Source: Saprospiraceae bacterium
Lineage (GTDB): Bacteria > Bacteroidota > Bacteroidia > Chitinophagales > Saprospiraceae
Length of the DNA: 7,668 nucleotides
Assembly: GCA_020850025.1 (NCBI GenBank)
Contig: JADZFI010000501.1
Coordinates: 1-7,668 of the forward strand
Direction of reading: 5' to 3'
Position numbers and translations under genes: made by a program. Each line of letters opens with the position of its first letter. Within the stretch, counting starts at the first letter, position 1. Below are positions 1 through 6,183 of the stretch, piece by piece. The notes beneath the pieces were generated by a model. The model saw only the letters and a program-made list of their open reading frames with translations, was not told where the DNA came from and ran no database searches.

Positions 1-1
1 A

Positions 2-373
2 AAAGATTTCCGTGAAGCCCTGAAAGCCATTGACTGGGAACAATACCGGGGTAAAAATCTGGCCGTGTTCTGCTCCACCGACGCCATCATTCCAATGTGG
101 GCTTACATGCTGGTGGCTACCTATGCTGCACCTTTCGTGGAAGACATAACCCTTTGCCAACCTTCCGAATTCGTGGAAAGGGCTTACCTGAAAAAAATTG
201 CCGCTTTGGATTTGCAGGAATATGAAGGAAAACGCCTGGTGGTGAAAGGCTGCTCCGATAAACCGGTGCCGCCCTCTGCCTACCTGGAAATCTCTCGCCG
301 ACTACAACCCCATACACTTAGCATCATGTTTGGGGAACCATGCTCCACGGTGCCGGTGTTTAAGAAGAAATAA
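2..373 (+). CDS. DUF2480 family protein, 3' part (N-terminus outside window)
   Basis: The reading frame is open from the left edge and stops with TAA at 371-373, giving 123 residues of what is normally a protein of about 165-170. An internal GTG at 65 is not the real start, because the conserved sequence begins before it (KDFREALKAIDWEQY). Recognisable family blocks are CSTDAIIPMWAYMLVATY in the middle, KGCSDKPVPPSAY, and a C-terminal SIMFGEPCSTVPVFKK. The two Cys-Ser-containing blocks (CSTD and GCSDKP) and the final PCSTVP are the most conserved parts I recall of this Bacteroidota-restricted family. The protein looks soluble and cytoplasmic. Its function is unknown and I do not assign one. 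It ends 8 bases before the Lpt permease gene, so the two are probably co-transcribed. Family assignment is from memory of the sequence pattern. Confidence 0.85.
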   Translation, partial: KDFREALKAIDWEQYRGKNLAVFCSTDAIIPMWAYMLVATYAAPFVEDITLCQPSEFVERAYLKKIAALDLQEYEGKRLVVKGCSDKPVPPSAYLEISRRLQPHTLSIMFGEPCSTVPVFKKK

Positions 374-381
374 CCTTCATT

Positions 382-1470
382 ATGCTGAAATTCAAAGTCC
401 TGGATAAATACCTGATCCGATACTACCTAAGTACGGTATTTTTCTCGTTGTTGATTTTCAGCATGATCTCCTGTGCCATCGACTTTTCCGACAAGGTGCA
501 GAGCATCATTGAAAAACCCTGTACCTGGAAAGATGTGCTGGCCTACTATATGGGTTTTGTAACGCACATGGCCAGCTTGCTCCTGCCGCTCTACACCCTG
601 ATTGGCGTGGTGTTTTTCACCTCCCGACTGGCTTCCAATGCAGAAATCCTGTCGGTTTTTAACGCCGGCATCGGGTTTAACCGACTGATGCGCCCCTACC
701 TGATTGCAGCTACTGCAGTGATGCTCCTGCACCTGGCCATCAATCACTTCGGCGCGCCAATCATGAATCAATGGCGACTCTGGTTCGAGCATACCTTTGT
801 TTGGACCGACCAGGACAAGGGTAAAACCACCAATGTGCACCTGCTCACCGGGCCAAATACCAAGCTCTTTGTGCGAGGCTACAACAAAAACGCCAAAACC
901 CTTTCGGGACTTCGGCTGGAGCACATTGAAGGCACCAAAGTGGTAAGCATCCTCGAAGCCGAATCGGCCCGCTGGAAAGCCGAACCTAATCGCTGGGAAA
1001 TACCCAAGTACTCCGTGCGCACTTTTAACGGATTGCGTGAAAAGTTTACCCAACATACCACTCCGCTGGATACTGCCATCAATATTTCGCCTTCCGACTT
1101 CGTTTATTACGCCAATCAGCGCGAGGAAATGACTACGCCTGAACTCGCTCAGGCCATTGCGCGCGACCGCGGGCGCGGGCTTCCCTATACCCGCAGCTAT
1201 GAGGTGGAGTTGTACCGCCGCACCGCCGATGCCTTCACCATTCTGATCCTCACCATCATCGGTCTGGCTGTTGCCGGCCGTAAAGTGCGGGGCGGCATGG
1301 GCCTTCACCTGGCCCTGGGCATCGGGATCGGAGCTGCCTACATTGTGTTTTCCAAGTTCACGGTGTCCTTCGCCACCGGCGGCGCCATGCCGGTCTGGCT
1401 TGGCATGTGGCTGCCCAACATAGCCTTCGCCCTCATGGCATGGTGGCTCGTCAGCCGGGCGCAGAAATAA
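382..1470 (+). CDS. LptF/LptG family permease (lipopolysaccharide export)
   Basis: This is an inner-membrane permease of the YjgP/YjgQ family. With LptB and LptC, such proteins extract lipopolysaccharide from the inner membrane and pass it to the periplasmic bridge. The 362-residue length is typical. The layout is also typical: three predicted membrane segments near the N-terminus (about 12-34, 54-80 and 104-124), a periplasmic beta-rich domain (about 125-280), and three at the C-terminus (about 283-299, 308-331 and 337-357). The N-terminal LDKYLIRYYLSTVFF and the segment FFTSRLASNAEILSVFNAGIGFNRLMRPY between TM2 and TM3 are characteristic. It resembles the Bacteroidota form often found beside tgt, but sequence alone does not settle LptF versus LptG, so no symbol is given. 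The ATG lies 8 bases after the DUF2480 stop, with no clear Shine-Dalgarno, suggesting co-transcription. The chosen start gives the expected N-terminus. Confidence 0.9.
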   Translation: MLKFKVLDKYLIRYYLSTVFFSLLIFSMISCAIDFSDKVQSIIEKPCTWKDVLAYYMGFVTHMASLLLPLYTLIGVVFFTSRLASNAEILSVFNAGIGFNRLMRPYLIAATAVMLLHLAINHFGAPIMNQWRLWFEHTFVWTDQDKGKTTNVHLLTGPNTKLFVRGYNKNAKTLSGLRLEHIEGTKVVSILEAESARWKAEPNRWEIPKYSVRTFNGLREKFTQHTTPLDTAINISPSDFVYYANQREEMTTPELAQAIARDRGRGLPYTRSYEVELYRRTADAFTILILTIIGLAVAGRKVRGGMGLHLALGIGIGAAYIVFSKFTVSFATGGAMPVWLGMWLPNIAFALMAWWLVSRAQK

Positions 1471-1505
1471 GCGTCGGCGCACCCAATTATTCGCCCCCAT
1501 CCGCG

Positions 1506-1513
1506 TACTTTTG
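1506..1513 (+). promoter_or_regulatory. Candidate Bacteroidota -7 promoter element for metG
   Basis: TACTTTTG matches the Bacteroidota sigma-A -7 consensus TAnnTTTG and is followed by C, as is common. It lies 48 bases before the metG ATG, in the only sizeable gap on this side of the gene. The -33 element (TTG, 17-23 bases upstream) is not clear; the nearest candidate is TTATTCG around 1487. A transcript starting a few bases after the element would have a leader of roughly 40 bases, made almost entirely of the heptamer repeat. Confidence 0.5.
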
Positions 1514-1525
1514 CGCCAAAATTCA

Positions 1526-1560
1526 CCGTCCACCGTTGGCCGTAAACCGTAAGCCGTCAA
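1526..1560 (+). repeat. Five CCGTNNN heptamers in the metG leader
   Basis: CCGT occurs at 1526, 1533, 1540, 1547 and 1554, exactly every 7 bases. The units are CCGTCCA, CCGTTGG, CCGTAAA, CCGTAAG and CCGTCAA. The last unit ends on the base directly before the metG ATG. A TAA at 1543-1545 in the metG frame shows that the array is not part of the protein. The first four bases are invariant and the last three vary, so this is a degenerate heptanucleotide tandem repeat and not a simple microsatellite. It has no evident hairpin partner. Its role is unknown. Confidence 0.8.
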
Positions 1561-3726
1561 ATGTCCAAAAAAAGATACCTCGTTACCGCAGCACTTCCCT
1601 ATGCCAATGGCCCCCTGCACATTGGTCACCTGGCTGGCGCCTACCTGCCCGCCGATATTTTTGTGCGCTACCTGCGTCTCATGGGCAAGGATGTGGTGTT
1701 TGTTTGCGGTTCGGATGAACACGGCGCCGCCATTACCGTAAAGGCGCGAAAAGAAGGCACTACGCCCAGGGAAGTGGTGGACAAGTACCACGCCATCCTC
1801 CGGGATACCTTCCAAAAAATCGGCATATCCTTCGATATCTACCACCGCACCAGCGAACCGCTGCATCACGAGACTTCGCAGGATTTTTTCCGAAAACTCT
1901 TTGAAAACAAGGAGTTTATTGAAGAAACCACCGAACAATACTACGACGAAACGGTGGGCCAGTTCCTGGCCGATCGCTACATAGTGGGCGCCTGCCCCGT
2001 TTGTGCCAACCCGGACGCTTACGGAGATCAGTGCGAAAAATGCGGCTCCTCACTCAGCCCCACCGACCTTATTGAACCCAAATCCATGCTCAGCGGCTCC
2101 GTGCCGGTAAAGCGCCCCACCAAACACTGGTTCCTGCGCCTGGATCAGCACGAGCAATGGCTGCGCGTGTGGATCAATACCGGGGTAGCCGACCACAAGC
2201 AATTGCACAACGCTTCCGACTGGAAAAATCACGTGGTGGGACAGTGCAATTCCTGGCTCGACCAGGGACTGCAACCGCGCGCCATGACCCGCGATCTGGA
2301 TTGGGGCGTGGATGTGCCGCAGGAAATTCCGGGCTCGGAAGGCAAGAAGCTCTACGTATGGCTGGATGCCCCCATCGGGTATATTTCGGCCACCAAACAG
2401 TGGGCGCTCGACCACGGTAAAGCCTGGGAACCTTACTGGAAATCGGACGATACGGCGCTGATCCACTTCATCGGAAAAGATAATATCGTATTCCACTGCC
2501 TCATCTTCCCGGCCATCCTGAAAGCCCACGGCGGGTTCATTTTGCCGGAAAACGTGCCGGCCAACCAGTTCCTGAATCTGGAAGGCCGCAAACTTTCCAC
2601 CTCCAAGAACTGGGCAGTTTGGGTGCATGAATACTGCGAGGAAGTTGCCGGGCAGGAAGACGTGTTGCGTTACAACATGATCAAAAAAATGCCCGAGCAG
2701 AGCGACTCGGAGTTTACCTGGACAGGTTTTCAGGAAACCAACAACAACGAGCTGGTCAACAATCTGGCCAACTTCGTGAACCGGGTTTTGGTGCTCAATC
2801 AAAAATACTACGACGGCGTATTGCCCCGTATTGATGAAAACTGCCTGTTCAAAAGCGGCTGGAATCAGGAAACTGAAGGGCAATACAACGAAGAGCTGCG
2901 CGTTTTACACAACAAATTGCAGGAAATGGGTGCGGCCATCGAGCGCTATGAATTGCGTGAGGCACTTCGCATCTTGATGGAAATTTCCAGCGCCGGCAAC
3001 GCGCTGTTGCAATTCAACGAACCCTGGAAAACGGTCAAGGATGATCCGGAGATGGTGAAAGTGGTACTGAACCTGGCCGTGCAATACGTAGCCGCCCTGT
3101 CGGTTGCCACGCGGCCGTTCATGCCGTTCTCTGCCGACCGACTCCGGAAAATGCTGAACCTGGGTCCACTGCAGGACAATGGCGATCTGCTGGACGTCCT
3201 GAACGAACTGGTGGAAGGCAATCCGATCGTGCCTGCACATCATGCTCTCAATCAGCCGGAGCACCTGTTCAGCCGCATCCCGGATGAGGTCATTGATCAG
3301 CAAATTGCCAAACTTACCCAACAAGACGCTGCAAAAATGCAAACCGAATCAACCGCTGCCGCTGTGGAAACTGCCGAGATCAATCATACCCCGCTTGCCC
3401 CTGAAATTCAGTTCGATGACTTTGCCAAACTGGACCTTCGCACAGGCGCCATCCTGACGGCTGAAAAGATGGAAAAATCCAAAAAACTGCTCAAACTGAG
3501 CGTGGACCTGGGCTTCGAAACCCGTACCATCCTCTCAGGCATTGCCGAGCATTTCAGTCCGGAAGAAGTGGTAGGTCAACAAGTGGTCATTGTGGCCAAT
3601 CTGGCTCCAAGAGTCATGATGGGCATCGACTCTCAGGGCATGAGCCTCATGGCCGATGCGCCCGACGGCAAACTCAGCTTCGTGAGTCCGCAGCAAGGCT
3701 GGATGAACGGGAGAGGGGTGAAATAA
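1561..3726 (+). CDS. metG: Methionyl-tRNA synthetase
   Basis: This cytoplasmic class I aminoacyl-tRNA synthetase joins methionine to tRNA-Met, including the initiator, using ATP. It has 721 residues, near the usual length for forms with a C-terminal tRNA-binding domain. The Rossmann fold starts at residue 6, with the HIGH signature intact at 20-23 (PYANGPLHIGHLAGAYLPAD). A CxxC...CxxC zinc knuckle in the connective domain uses Cys145, 148, 158 and 161. The second signature is KLSTS at 344-348 (GRKLSTSKNWAVW), the form I recall as usual for this subtype in place of KMSKS. The helical anticodon-binding domain covers roughly 400-570. After an Ala/Thr-rich linker, residues about 616-721 form an EMAP/Trbp111-like OB-fold domain (DDFAKLDLRTGAIL, ending SPQQGWMNGRGVK), which aids dimerisation and tRNA binding. 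ATG 1561 is the first possible start after an in-frame TAA at 1543. Confidence 0.97.
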   Translation: MSKKRYLVTAALPYANGPLHIGHLAGAYLPADIFVRYLRLMGKDVVFVCGSDEHGAAITVKARKEGTTPREVVDKYHAILRDTFQKIGISFDIYHRTSEPLHHETSQDFFRKLFENKEFIEETTEQYYDETVGQFLADRYIVGACPVCANPDAYGDQCEKCGSSLSPTDLIEPKSMLSGSVPVKRPTKHWFLRLDQHEQWLRVWINTGVADHKQLHNASDWKNHVVGQCNSWLDQGLQPRAMTRDLDWGVDVPQEIPGSEGKKLYVWLDAPIGYISATKQWALDHGKAWEPYWKSDDTALIHFIGKDNIVFHCLIFPAILKAHGGFILPENVPANQFLNLEGRKLSTSKNWAVWVHEYCEEVAGQEDVLRYNMIKKMPEQSDSEFTWTGFQETNNNELVNNLANFVNRVLVLNQKYYDGVLPRIDENCLFKSGWNQETEGQYNEELRVLHNKLQEMGAAIERYELREALRILMEISSAGNALLQFNEPWKTVKDDPEMVKVVLNLAVQYVAALSVATRPFMPFSADRLRKMLNLGPLQDNGDLLDVLNELVEGNPIVPAHHALNQPEHLFSRIPDEVIDQQIAKLTQQDAAKMQTESTAAAVETAEINHTPLAPEIQFDDFAKLDLRTGAILTAEKMEKSKKLLKLSVDLGFETRTILSGIAEHFSPEEVVGQQVVIVANLAPRVMMGIDSQGMSLMADAPDGKLSFVSPQQGWMNGRGVK

Positions 3727-3738
3727 GGTATAGTTTCG

Positions 3739-3773
3739 TTTGAAACGGATTGAATAGAACCATTGTACATTTG
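3739..3773 (+). promoter_or_regulatory. Bacteroidota-type promoter for the BatD-like gene pair
   Basis: TACATTTG at 3766-3773 is an exact match to the -7 consensus TAnnTTTG. TTTG at 3739-3742 can serve as the -33 element with a 23-base spacer, the long end of the 17-23 range known from Bacteroidota. Transcription would begin near 3778-3781, just before the ATGs at 3787 and 3796, giving a very short leader. This argues that the BatD pair is transcribed separately from metG. Confidence 0.6.
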
Positions 3774-3786
3774 TCCACTCAAAACC

Positions 3787-4272
3787 ATGTCAACCATGCG
3801 TAACGTACTTTTCATTTTTTCTCTGCTTCTTTGGAATGCCTTGAGTTTGAATGCACAAGGCGAAACGCGTTTTTACGCAGAAGTCAAAGCTACCGAGGTG
3901 GCCGTTGGCGATCCGGTAAAGGTTTCTTTCGTGCTGGAGAACGGCAAGAACAACGGCCGATTCACCCCGCCTGATTGGCAGGCTGCCGGATTTATGGTAC
4001 TGGGCAGCAGCCAGTCGTCCAACATATCCATCATGAATGGCGAATCCACCTCTTCCGCCACCTACCATTACACCATTACCCCAATGGAGGAAGGCGTCTT
4101 GACCATCCCGTCAGTGCGGATCATGAGTGGAGGGGTGGAGCTTCAAACCCAGCCCATTGAGATCAAGGCCGTTCCCAATGCAGACGGAACCCGCCCCGCC
4201 CGCCCACGCGCCAATCCGTATGAGGAGCAGCGGCCGGAACCTAAAAAACGGATCAAAACCATTAAAATGTAA
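3787..4272 (+). CDS. Secreted single-domain BatD-like protein (paralogue of BatD N-terminal domain)
   Basis: This is a small exported protein of 161 residues (158 if it starts at ATG 3796). An upstream TTG at 3763 is in frame but lies before the likely transcription start, so it is unlikely to be used. The N-terminus is a signal peptide (MRNVLFIFSLLLWNALSLNAQ, cleavage likely near NAQ-GE). The remainder is one Ig-like domain that aligns with the first domain of the next gene. Shared features are an EV..G.P start, a hydrophobic SF.L.N strand, RF.PP, an I.NG.S segment, and a closing PI.I...P. After this domain comes a basic, proline- and arginine-rich tail of about 30 residues (PARPRANPYEEQ, then KKRIKTIKM) with no membrane segment, so the mature protein should be periplasmic. 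It ends 5 bases before batD, which indicates one operon. The function is unknown; a partner or regulator of BatD is an inference. Confidence 0.75.
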   Translation: MSTMRNVLFIFSLLLWNALSLNAQGETRFYAEVKATEVAVGDPVKVSFVLENGKNNGRFTPPDWQAAGFMVLGSSQSSNISIMNGESTSSATYHYTITPMEEGVLTIPSVRIMSGGVELQTQPIEIKAVPNADGTRPARPRANPYEEQRPEPKKRIKTIKM

Positions 4273-4277
4273 CCTTT

Positions 4278-6119
4278 ATGGGTTGTAGCTGCCCCCGTTC
4301 TTGCAGGACCACCGGAGTATTTACCCTGGGCACATGGGCGGGGGCGCTTTTTTTGCTTTTGTACAGCTGGTCGCTGCAGGCGCAAAGCGGCATCACCTTT
4401 GAAGGCTCCGTAAGCACAAAGGAAGTCATCGCCGGAGTTCCGTTCGAGCTTAGTTTTACCCTTAAGAACGCAGAAGGCAGCCGCTTCAATCCGCCAGCAC
4501 TTACCGGATTCAAACGCGGCGGCATTTCTGAAGTGCGCGGCATGAGCATTATCAATGGCCGCAGCAGCAGCAACCAAAGCTGGACCATGGAACTGATTGC
4601 CTCCAAGCCGGGCACTTATGTGATCGGTTCAGCCACCGTTTCTGCCAACGGTCGTCAGCTAAGCTCCAACCCCATTACCGTTCAGGTCATTCCCCTTTCC
4701 GCCAGCAGCAAAGGCCAGGTGAATATTCCGCCGGGCAACGACGGGAAAATCTTTATCGCAGCAGAGTTCGACAAAAAGGAGGCATGGGTGGGGCAGCAAC
4801 TCACCTGGCGCATCCGGCTGTACACCCAGCTCTCTGTGGAAGGATATGACCTGCTGGATTTGCCGGAGTTCGAAAAGTTTTTTACCCGCGAAAAAGTTCG
4901 CTACGATAAACGGGTGGAATACCTGACGATCAAGGGGAAAAAATACGCCGTGCGCACCCTTCACGAAGAAGCGGTTTTCCCCCAGGAAGCAGGCGAATAC
5001 ACGATCCCACCGGCCAGGATAAGCGTGGGTATAGAACAGCCCGGTGCACAGGGTTTTCTCTTCGGCCCCAAACCGGTTGCCCTGGAAACCCAGCCGATTA
5101 AACTAAAGGTCAAAAGCCTGCCACAGACTGCTCCTGCTACCTTCACAGGTGGCGTAGGTAGCTACGAATGGACGGTAACAACAGATACTTCCACATTGAG
5201 TACCGACGATGCGCTGACGGTGATCATCGAAGTGACCGGCAATGGCGATTCCCGCCGTTTCGCTGCCCCGATCCTGCAGACACCCCCGGCCTTTGAGGTG
5301 TTTGAACCTCGAGTCATGGAAGAAGAGGAGTACGAAAGTGAAACGGAAATCATGCACCGTAAAAAGTTCGAATATGTGCTGCTCCCAAAAGATACAGGCC
5401 TCCAAACCCTCAGCCTGAGCCTCAGCTATTTTGATGCCGACAGCAGCCGTTTCCGGGACCTGCACGCCGATTCAATTCGGATTCGGGTAAATGCCGGAAA
5501 AAATTTCAAATCGCCGGAAGATCTGGCCATTCCCCAACCCATTGCACCTGCTCCGTCTTCCGATTCCTTTTCGGAAAAAATCAATCGCTGGCTGCAATCA
5601 CCCCTGCTCTGGAGTATCCTGGCATTGCCATTCCTGGCCCTGGGTCTCATCGCCATCCTTCGGAGAAAAAAAACATCCAACCCCTCAAACCCATCCAACC
5701 CATCAAACCGCCAGGGCGACCACAAACAGGGCGACCACAAACAGGGCGACCACAAGGGTCGCCCCTACTCAAACCAATCAAACCCCCCAGTCCCCACATT
5801 CCACACATTAACCCCATTCCCCCCATTAACCACATTAACCAACCCCTCCGAGCCGGAGCGGTTTTACGATGCACTTTTTCATTACTTACAGGATTGGCTT
5901 GGCAGCAAATTCAGGATTCAACCTGCTCAAATGAACGAATCTGACATCAGCCGAATCCTGCAGGAGCGCGGCGCTTCTCCCATACGGATACAGGCGCTAC
6001 TGAGTGTTTGGCAATTGTGCGAACAGGCCATATACGGCGGACATGCTCCCGCCGAGGAAATGGAAAGCACCTGGTTATTGACCAAACAGGTGGTAGAAGC
6101 GCTGGAGCGGGAAGTGTGA
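4278..6119 (+). CDS. batD: BatD family protein with repeat-expanded cytoplasmic linker
   Basis: This membrane-anchored, mostly periplasmic protein belongs to the BatD (Bacteroides aerotolerance) family. Relatives usually sit in bat operons with vWA proteins BatA/BatB, and their molecular role is unclear. It has 613 residues. Residues about 1-36 are a signal peptide (hydrophobic AGALFLLLYSWSLQAQ). Several Ig-like beta domains follow, from about 38 to 430; the first (ITFEGSVSTKEVIAGVPFEL) is paralogous to the preceding gene. One membrane segment lies at about 442-461, then RRKK, placing the C-terminus in the cytoplasm. The linker at 468-524 is low-complexity: three NPS units, three QGDHK units, GRPY, then Pro/Thr/Leu-rich tripeptides. 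The final ~90 residues (PERFYDALFHYLQDWLGSKF to the end) form the usual helical C-terminal domain, so the gene appears intact despite the in-frame repeat. No batE follows, because the next gene converges. ATG 4278 is 5 bases after the upstream stop. Confidence 0.85.
   Translation: MGCSCPRSCRTTGVFTLGTWAGALFLLLYSWSLQAQSGITFEGSVSTKEVIAGVPFELSFTLKNAEGSRFNPPALTGFKRGGISEVRGMSIINGRSSSNQSWTMELIASKPGTYVIGSATVSANGRQLSSNPITVQVIPLSASSKGQVNIPPGNDGKIFIAAEFDKKEAWVGQQLTWRIRLYTQLSVEGYDLLDLPEFEKFFTREKVRYDKRVEYLTIKGKKYAVRTLHEEAVFPQEAGEYTIPPARISVGIEQPGAQGFLFGPKPVALETQPIKLKVKSLPQTAPATFTGGVGSYEWTVTTDTSTLSTDDALTVIIEVTGNGDSRRFAAPILQTPPAFEVFEPRVMEEEEYESETEIMHRKKFEYVLLPKDTGLQTLSLSLSYFDADSSRFRDLHADSIRIRVNAGKNFKSPEDLAIPQPIAPAPSSDSFSEKINRWLQSPLLWSILALPFLALGLIAILRRKKTSNPSNPSNPSNRQGDHKQGDHKQGDHKGRPYSNQSNPPVPTFHTLTPFPPLTTLTNPSEPERFYDALFHYLQDWLGSKFRIQPAQMNESDISRILQERGASPIRIQALLSVWQLCEQAIYGGHAPAEEMESTWLLTKQVVEALEREV
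5712..5756 (+). repeat. Three tandem 15-base units encoding QGDHK
   Basis: Units CAGGGCGACCACAAA at 5712-5726 and 5727-5741 are identical. The third, 5742-5756, differs only in its last base (G for A). Each encodes Gln-Gly-Asp-His-Lys in the batD frame. The third unit runs directly into the right arm of the palindrome at 5744-5764, so the array looks like a palindromic element whose left half has been tandemly duplicated. Confidence 0.9.
5744..5764. repeat. REP-like palindrome within batD
   Basis: GGGCGACC (5744-5751) and GGTCGCCC (5757-5764) are perfect 8-bp inverted repeats around a 5-base loop ACAAG. The stem is GC-rich, unlike the C/A-rich sequence around it. The 7-mer TCAAACC occurs just left of the element (5703-5709) and just right of it (5769-5775). 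This could be a target duplication or simply part of the surrounding array. From memory, GDHKGRPY-like peptides and this palindrome recur in unrelated predicted proteins of environmental bacteria, as expected for a dispersed element; I could not check this. Confidence 0.7.
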
Positions 6120-6157
6120 AAAAATGAAATGGCCCATGCCGGAAACGACATGGGCCA
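6120..6157 (-). terminator. Intrinsic terminator of the minus-strand peptidase gene
   Basis: TGGCCCATG (6130-6138) and CATGGGCCA (6149-6157) form a perfect 9-bp stem with a 10-base loop. Read on the minus strand, the hairpin begins 26 bases past the peptidase stop codon and is followed by TTTCATTTTT (6129-6120), a good T-rich tract. On the plus strand the hairpin is followed by AGTATAGG with no T run, so it should act poorly as a Rho-independent terminator for batD, though it may still block read-through. Confidence 0.75.
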
Positions 6158-6183
6158 AGTATAGGTAAAGGGTTCTTAGGCGC

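Larger units (their letters stand above)
5679..5849 (+). repeat. Degenerate 9-base-period array in the batD linker
   Basis: The left block, 5679-5705, is three units AACCCCTCA, AACCCATCC and AACCCATCA, encoding NPS three times. The right block, 5769-5849, is nine frame-aligned 9-mers. The five at 5796-5840 share an ATT core: ACATTCCAC, ACATTAACC, CCATTCCCC, CCATTAACC and ACATTAACC. The block ends with AACCCCTCC, encoding NPS again. The two blocks are in the same 9-base phase (90 bases apart). Outside the inserted element the plus strand is almost free of G. Since 9 is a multiple of 3, gain or loss of units keeps the batD frame. Confidence 0.75.

Noticed and set aside
65..373. Short 102-codon gene starting at GTG 65
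   Set aside because: The frame stays open to the left edge with family-like sequence, so this is an internal codon of the truncated DUF2480 gene.
427..1938. 503-codon open frame on the minus strand, antisense to the Lpt permease and metG
   Set aside because: Both plus-strand genes are firmly identified here. The antisense translation is low in hydrophobic pattern, rich in His/Gly/Val, has no recognisable domain, and spans a real promoter and two gene ends. It is a codon-bias shadow.
2590..2607. KLSTS instead of KMSKS in MetRS as a lost catalytic motif
   Set aside because: The surrounding GRKLSTSKNWAVW block is, as I recall it, normal for this MetRS subtype, and all other catalytic features are intact.
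2050..2883. 277-codon open frame on the minus strand within metG
   Set aside because: It lies entirely antisense to conserved MetRS sequence and shows no domain, so it is a shadow frame.
3733..3746. Possible hairpin after metG (GTTTC/GAAAC, loop GTTT)
   Set aside because: The stem is only 5 bp, A/T-rich and has no T tract after it. It overlaps the likely -33 element and is not a convincing terminator.
3763..3786. TTG start that would extend the small BatD-like protein by 8 residues
   Set aside because: It lies upstream of or within the TACATTTG promoter element, so it would not be on the transcript, and it would put non-signal-like residues before the signal peptide.
5679..5849. CRISPR-like array
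   Set aside because: Units are 9 or 15 bases with no spacers, they lie in the coding frame of an intact gene, and there are no cas genes nearby.
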